Part shown: positions 59,301 to 64,000 of the stretch, piece after piece | Layout of the letters: each line of letters opens with the position of its first letter | Position numbering within the stretch: the first letter of the stretch is position 1 | NCBI GenBank assembly: GCA_916700875.1 | Contig: CAKAKS010000060.1 | Coordinates: 30,228,120-30,292,119, forward strand | DNA: 64,000 nucleotides | Direction: 5' to 3' | Origin: Sebastes aleutianus | Taxonomy: Eukaryota > Chordata > Actinopteri > Perciformes > Sebastidae | The notes under the pieces: model-generated | Told to the model about the DNA's origin: nothing | Seen by the model: the letters and a program-made list of their open reading frames with translations, nothing else | Database searches by the model: none | Program-made: the position numbers and the translations under genes

Positions 59301-60401
59301 TATTGCAGAGTTCAATAGGTTAAGACTGACTTGAAAACATGTGAAACTAAAGGATACCCCTGCTAACTCATAACCCCTTTCTTCTCTGTTCATTTACTGT
59401 ATGTGTTGTAGGAATGGGTGCCCATCATCAGGTGTGATATGATGACCCAGAGGAAGATGAAGGCTCAGCCCCCCCTGTCTGACGCTTATCTGCACGGCAT
59501 GCCAGCTAAACGCAGGAAGGTAATCAGATCAGTCGTAACTTGACTTATTACGTACGAATGGCACTTGTCCTCCCCTTCTTCAAGGTGTCTGTGGGTGTGT
59601 GTTTTCAGACAGGACTGAGTGGTGGAAGCCTCCTCTCCCTCTCTGATGCAGTGAGTCAAGCAGCCAGGACAGCAGGAGTGAAGCCCATCACTTCTGCCGA
59701 GCGATTACAAGACGATCTGGAGACCCAGGAGCTGAAGGAAGCGTATGCAGAACAGGTAATTAAATCTTGCATGTACATTAGAACAAAAACCAGTGATACA
59801 CTGCACATAATTCAGTTTGGTCCTCTTGTTTTCATGGTTTTGGCCATGATTTGTATTGGTTAGCATCACATTTTCTCACCATTGAGACACACGGTTACAC
59901 TGTTAGATGTATCTTAAGAACACAATGGTTATAAACGAGTCTGTTTTAATCAGTTTATCTAAACTAATTGTTTGAAAGTGACGACAGAGGTGAGTTTAAA
60001 ATTTCTGATGAGCTGAAGCAATTAATTGATGGAAAAATAATAGCAGCTATTTTGCTAACCGATTAAGTCACTTTAGTTACAGGCAGAATAATCCATAATT
60101 ATAATGTCATCGTTGTCATTAGTTGCAGCCTTCCATAATTACATATACGTATATAATATACAAATGTCTGTGGGATTTTGAATGAGGTTTTCTCACTTCA
60201 GCTCTCTATTGCCAATCATCAGGGAACAAAGCTGTTGTCACATGACTGCCTCTTAAGTTGACCCACCAAGATGATGATGATAATAATAACTTTTCCCTCT
60301 CTCAGGTTAAAGCCGACATCAAGAAACGAGTGAGGGAAGACCCAGATTTCAACACTCAGCATTCCCCCAACGCACACAGAGCCTTTTCATCAGACTCATA
60401 A
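47327..60401 (+). CDS. bag6: BAG6 (BAT3/Scythe), large proline-rich co-chaperone
   Basis: Nuclear/cytosolic chaperone that holds tail-anchored and mislocalised proteins with UBL4A and GET4 and feeds the proteasome. Coding exons: 47327-47407, 47509-47626, 48144-48358, 49059-49130, 49211-49333, 49433-49629, 50510-50642, 51230-51430, 51514-51736, 52076-52126, 52357-52703, 52789-52861, 52953-53293, 53920-54178, 54563-54732, 54963-55016, 55489-55597, 55814-55938, 56842-56976, 58062-58118, 58226-58450, 59412-59519, 59609-59755, 60306-60401. All phases agree and borders are GT-AG: 1,219 residues (human ~1,132). N-terminal ubiquitin-like domain ~8-85 (VKTLDSQSRTYTVGAQ...KVIHLVERA); conserved DRNANSYVMLGTFNLP at ~115; Pro/Ser/Thr-rich linkers; HLHVVRPFSHY and PRVIRISHQ blocks; GFFGELLMLVC and LLQMCNQALFECLALNLHC helical region; NLS PAKRRK at ~1134-1139; C-terminal BAG-like helices from PLSDAYLHGMP on. 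AATAAA at 60845-60850 ends the 3' UTR. Next to apom as in mammals. Confidence 0.96.
49846..50340. mobile_element. hAT-like fragment in bag6 intron (relative of 33373 element)
   Basis: Shares, in inverted orientation, GTTGTGACAGTGAGGACATT, GACAACGCCGGTGTTACTGA and CGGACATTTTACAAGAAA with 33590-33715. Borders uncertain. Confidence 0.55.
50985..51110. repeat. Dispersed repeat fragment in bag6 intron
   Basis: GGTTTCCCTGTTTCCAATCT, TTGTGCTAAGCTAAGTTAGC and GAGTGGTATCAATCTTCTCA form a common teleost series; partly shared (inverted) with 35030-35110. Confidence 0.6.
53294..53919 (+). other. bag6: bag6 intron without identified features
   Basis: A/T-rich. The open frame 53327-53614 has no homology I recognise and crosses no splice structure. 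Confidence 0.5.
56041..56622. mobile_element. MITE in bag6 intron ('CTAGTTCACAC' ends)
   Basis: Left ATGCCTAGTTCACACGACTT and right GCGTAGTGTGAACTTGGCTT are imperfect inverted ends; inner GACCACAAGTTGTGTAGTGTG repeats the terminal theme. Non-coding. Confidence 0.6.
57038..57788. mobile_element. hAT-like element in bag6 intron ('GATTCACCTAT' ends)
   Basis: Left AAAATTGATTCACCTATGTA and right GGGAGATAGGTGAATCGTCC are inverted, with GTATCGATTCGG and AATCGCAATACATATCGAAT motifs inside. Minus-strand open frames inside are chance. Confidence 0.6.
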
Positions 60402-60844
60402 TCAAGTTCAACTGATAAGCAAACTTCAACACTCTCTTCTTTAACTACCACTCAAAGCAGCTTTACCCCTCCAACCCACCCCCCCAAAAAAAAAAACTGT
60501 CTGTATGGCTTTTTAAGCAGTTAGCAGCTCACTTGACTAATTGCCTCATGCTAATGTGACTACTTTTCCCAGTGCCTATTTATTTCTTTGAGTCTATTTT
60601 GGTCCAACATTTTGCTGAGAGAATGTTCCTTATGAAGAGGTATCAGATTTAATTTGGACTACATCAGGTCACTTTACTTCTGTTTGGATACATGTGTATG
60701 TCTTATTTTGCCCTCATATCCTTGTGTTGCTTCGTTAATATGGAGCCTGAATTGTCATTATTTAGTGGACTTTAGCCTTCCCGTTAATACTCTTAAGCGC
60801 AAGAGTATAACATGCTGTTTGGTACATGAATGTACAGTAAGCTT

Positions 60845-60850
60845 AATAAA
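60845..60850 (+). terminator. bag6: bag6 poly(A) signal
   Basis: AATAAA lies ~445 bases after the stop codon. No earlier canonical signal is seen, so transcript cleavage is expected near 60865. Confidence 0.7.
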
Positions 60851-62439
60851 AAAATCTTGATACAATACAAGAGTACTCTTTTTGAGCAAGAAAAAGTGTA
60901 GTGGAAATTTACATGAGTAAAAGCAATACCACAGTGTAGAAAATACTTTGTACTTTACAAGTAAAAGTGCAAAAGTATTGGTTTCAAAATATATTAAAAA
61001 CTACTCATACTTACCTATTTCAGAATTTTAATGACATACAATACTATGACTTATTTATGAAAAGCTTCATGACATACTATACTATTTTATGACACACTGA
61101 CTTTTTTAAATATACTATGACTTTTTTTTCACAACACTACCATGGCTCCGGTCCCAAACTGAATAAAATAAAATAATAAAAAATGACATGTTACAGTGTA
61201 AGGAATGCCGTTGCGTCTTTGTGCATGCGTAACTGTTGGAAAGCATCAATGCAGAGGAACTGATAGTCACGGATGTCAAGGAATCAGACAGCTAGAAGCC
61301 GGTTCTCAACGGCAACCGATTCTCTGTTCCCATCCGTAGCGTTTTCTCTTCCTGCCACGGCATTTTACCACCAAATTGTTTAGTGGACCACAAATTTTAC
61401 CCAAATGCCAACAATTGACCTGCATTTGGCAGGTGCTACTTTCAGATCTTGCACACTGTGCTATGCCTTTATTCGATATATTATACTATGACTTTTTGAT
61501 GACTTTGTGCGACATACTATACTATGATATTTTATGACTTTTTTAGACATACTATGACTTTTACTTTTTGAATCATACTAGACTGACTTTTTATGTGTAT
61601 TTTTTGAACATACTATACTTTGACCTTTTTGGACATACTATACTATGAATTTTTTTTCTGAAAAACTATAGTGTGACTTTTTCCGACATACTATCACTTT
61701 TTTTTCAACATACTACACTGAGTTTTTTTCCACTAACTATCCTATGACTTTTTTCAAAATAATGACTTTTTTCAACATACCATGCTATGACTATTTGACA
61801 TACTATAGTATTACGTTTTTACAACTTTACTTACTACTTTGACTTTTTCAACATACTATAATGACTTTTTTCGGACATACTATGACCTTTTTTTCATGAA
61901 ACATTTCAACATACTATATTTTTTTTTCATGAAATCTTTTGTCATATTATATTATGACTTTTTTATCATGACATTTTTTTTACATACTATGAGATTTTTT
62001 ATTAGATTTTTTGACATACTATACTATGACATGACTTTTTCGACATACTATGACTTTTTTTTCAAAATATTACTTTTTTTCGACATTAAATGACTTTTTT
62101 TTATTTTTTCGACATACTATACTATGATTTTTTTTTCAATTTAAATTTTTCGACATACTATACAATGACTTTTTTAATGAAATTTTCGACATACTATACT
62201 ATGACTTTTTTCGACATACTATGACTTTTTTTATTTTTTCGACAAACTATACAATGACTTATTTTTTCAATATAATATTACTTTTTTTCAACATATGAAA
62301 TTACATTTTTATTTTTTACATACTATACTATGACTTTATTTTTATTTTTTCGACATACTATACTATGACTTTTTTCGACATAGTATACTATGACTTTTTT
62401 TGACATACTATATATTATGACACTTTTGATGACATACTA

Positions 62440-62752
62440 CACAATGACAGTAATAGAACAACTCTCACCTCAGCCACAGACTTTTTTTCCCTTTTGCCGT
62501 CTGGGAGGCGCTACAGGACTCTCCGTTTCAGGACCAGCAGGCTCAGGAACAGATTTCTCTCCTCAACGGACACGTCGCTGGACTGCAATCATACACACTG
62601 TTAATATTGTTCATACTACTCATACTGTATATATATTGTTTATTCTATGTTAAATATATTCATATATGCTGTACATACTGCATTTCTTTCTCCCAATATC
62701 TGTACTTTGTTTAATGATAATAAAGCTTAATCAAACAATCCAATACATTTTT
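62440..62752 (+). mobile_element. LINE 3' fragment inserted in the tandem array
   Basis: Includes TTTGCCGTCTGGGAGGCGCT...CTCCGTTTCAGGACCAGCAG, which codes for a degenerate form of the LPSGRRYR-type LINE C-terminus. It ends ATGATAATAAAGCTTAATCA. A deleted copy is at 63252-63325. Confidence 0.7.
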
Positions 62753-63251
62753 TTCGACACACTATACTGTGACTTATTTTTTCGACATAATATACTATGA
62801 ATTTTTTTAATGAAATTTTCGACATACTATACTATGACTTTTTCATGAAATCTTTTTGACTTACTATACTATGACTTTTTTGATGAGATTTTTCGACATA
62901 CTACAGTATGACTTTCTTCGCCATACTATGACTTTTTTTTCTTTTTTCTACAAACTATATTATAATTTTTTTATTTTTTCAATATAATATTACTTTTTTT
63001 CGACATATGAAATGACATTTTTATTTTTGACATACTATACTTTGACTTTCTTTTTACTTTTTCGACATACTATACTATGACTTTTTTAATGAAATTTTTC
63101 GACATACTATACTATGATTTTTTTCGACATAGTATACCATGACCTTTTTTTGACATACTATACCATGGCATTTTTATGACTTTTCGACATACTATACTCT
63201 GAATTTTGTTGACATACTATATTATGACACTTTTGATGACATACTACGCAA

Positions 63252-63325
63252 TGACAGTAATAGAACAACTTTCACATATCTGTACTTTGTTTAATTATAA
63301 TAAAGCTTAAACAATTCAATAAATT
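63252..63325 (+). mobile_element. Deleted second copy of the array-embedded LINE fragment
   Basis: ATGACAGTAATAGAACAACT then TTCAC joins directly to ATATCTGTACTTTGTTTAAT and ATAATAAAGCTTAA; the middle ~215 bases present at 62440 are gone. Confidence 0.7.
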
Positions 63326-64000
63326 TTTTTCGACATACTATACTATTACTTTTTTTTATGAAATTTTCGACATACTATACTATAACTTTTTTTTATGAAA
63401 TTCTCGATATACTACACTATGATTTTTTTATGACTTTTTTCGACATACTATACTATGACTTTTTTTTCATGAAACTTTTCGACATATTATACTGACTTTT
63501 TTTTATGAAATTTTTCGACATATTATACTGACTTTTTTTTATGAAATTTTTCGACATACTATACTGACTTTTTTTAATGAAATTTTCGACATACTATACT
63601 ATAACTTTTTTTTATGAAATTCTCGATATACTACACTATTTTTTTATGACTTTTTTCGACATACTATACTATGACTTTTTTTTCATGAAACTTTTCGACA
63701 TATTATACTGACTTTTTTTTATGAAATTTTTCGACATATTATACTGACTTTTTTTTATGAAATTTTTCGACATACTATACTGACTTTTTTATGAAATTTT
63801 GGACATACTACACTATGACTTTTTTTCAAGAACTTTTTCGACTTACTATAATATGCCTTAACATAAAGGTAATATGTGTATTATATTATTTTATTTTATT
63901 ACTATTTTTAATTATTTATTTAACTACAAAGTATTTTATAATAATATAAAATATTAATTTTTCGACATACTATACTAAGCCTTTTTTTATGAAATTTTGG

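Larger units (their letters stand above)
61020..63999. repeat. Degenerate AT-rich tandem array, runs past window end
   Basis: Built of a ~22-38-base unit: CGACATACTATACTATGACT followed by a T run and often ATGAAATTTTT. It becomes regular from 61470 and continues to the last base. A non-array stretch lies at ~61130-61470. Higher-order copies are visible (see findings). No coding capacity; predicted frames are artefacts. Confidence 0.92.

Noticed and set aside
61839..62653. Predicted proteins with M-T-F/Y-Y-D-F repeats
   Set aside because: They are translations of the AT-rich tandem array, with no evidence of a gene.
1..64000. CRISPR arrays, bacterial operons, phage or viral genes
   Set aside because: Nothing of the kind was seen; spliced vertebrate genes and SINE/LINE/MITE content explain the window, and no retroviral gag, pol or env text was recognised.

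Overview
The window reads as nuclear DNA of a ray-finned (probably percomorph) fish. Genes are split by GT-AG introns, intergenic DNA and introns are full of teleost-type mobile elements, and the gene set matches the fish counterpart of the MHC class III / extended MHC block: gabbr1, tnf, a second TNF-family gene (TNF-N type), apom, and bag6. An intronless glrx3-type gene sits inside this block. Most open frames in the window are shadows or repeat-derived; about six genes are real.

Layout. 1-7.3 kb: the last three coding exons and 3' region of gabbr1 (+). 9.0-10.9 kb: complete four-exon tnf (-), tail-to-tail with gabbr1, with a TATA box, a CRE/kappaB pair and an AU-rich 3' UTR. 11-24 kb: gene-poor DNA with hAT-like and TTAA-flanked MITEs and LINE remnants. 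24.4-28.2 kb: a five-exon TNF-N-type gene (-). 28.3-34.3 kb: gene-poor, with a tRNA-derived SINE and MITEs. 34.4-37.9 kb: apom (-), with a good TATA/HNF1-like promoter, no in-frame ATG in its first coding exon, and a weakly supported fourth exon. 40.6-41.6 kb: intact intronless glrx3 (-). 41.6-44.8 kb: stacked LINE tails, a large hairpin, and a 995-bp Tc1/mariner-type insertion abutting the bag6 promoter. 44.8-60.9 kb: bag6 (+), with 24 coding exons that join to a 1,219-residue reading frame. 61-64 kb: a degenerate AT-rich tandem array with higher-order duplications, running off the window.

Function. tnf and the TNF-N gene are type II membrane cytokines of inflammation. apom encodes a plasma lipocalin carrying sphingosine-1-phosphate. 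bag6 encodes a ubiquitin-like-domain chaperone for tail-anchored and mislocalised proteins. gabbr1 is a synaptic GPCR subunit, and glrx3 an iron-sulfur-handling multidomain glutaredoxin. They share a neighbourhood by ancestral MHC synteny, not a pathway. No wholly new system was recognised. The most notable items are the apom start problem, the CRE/kappaB composite, the glrx3 retrogene, an in-window empty site for the mariner insertion, and the array's nested duplications. All family names come from recognition by eye; no database search was possible.
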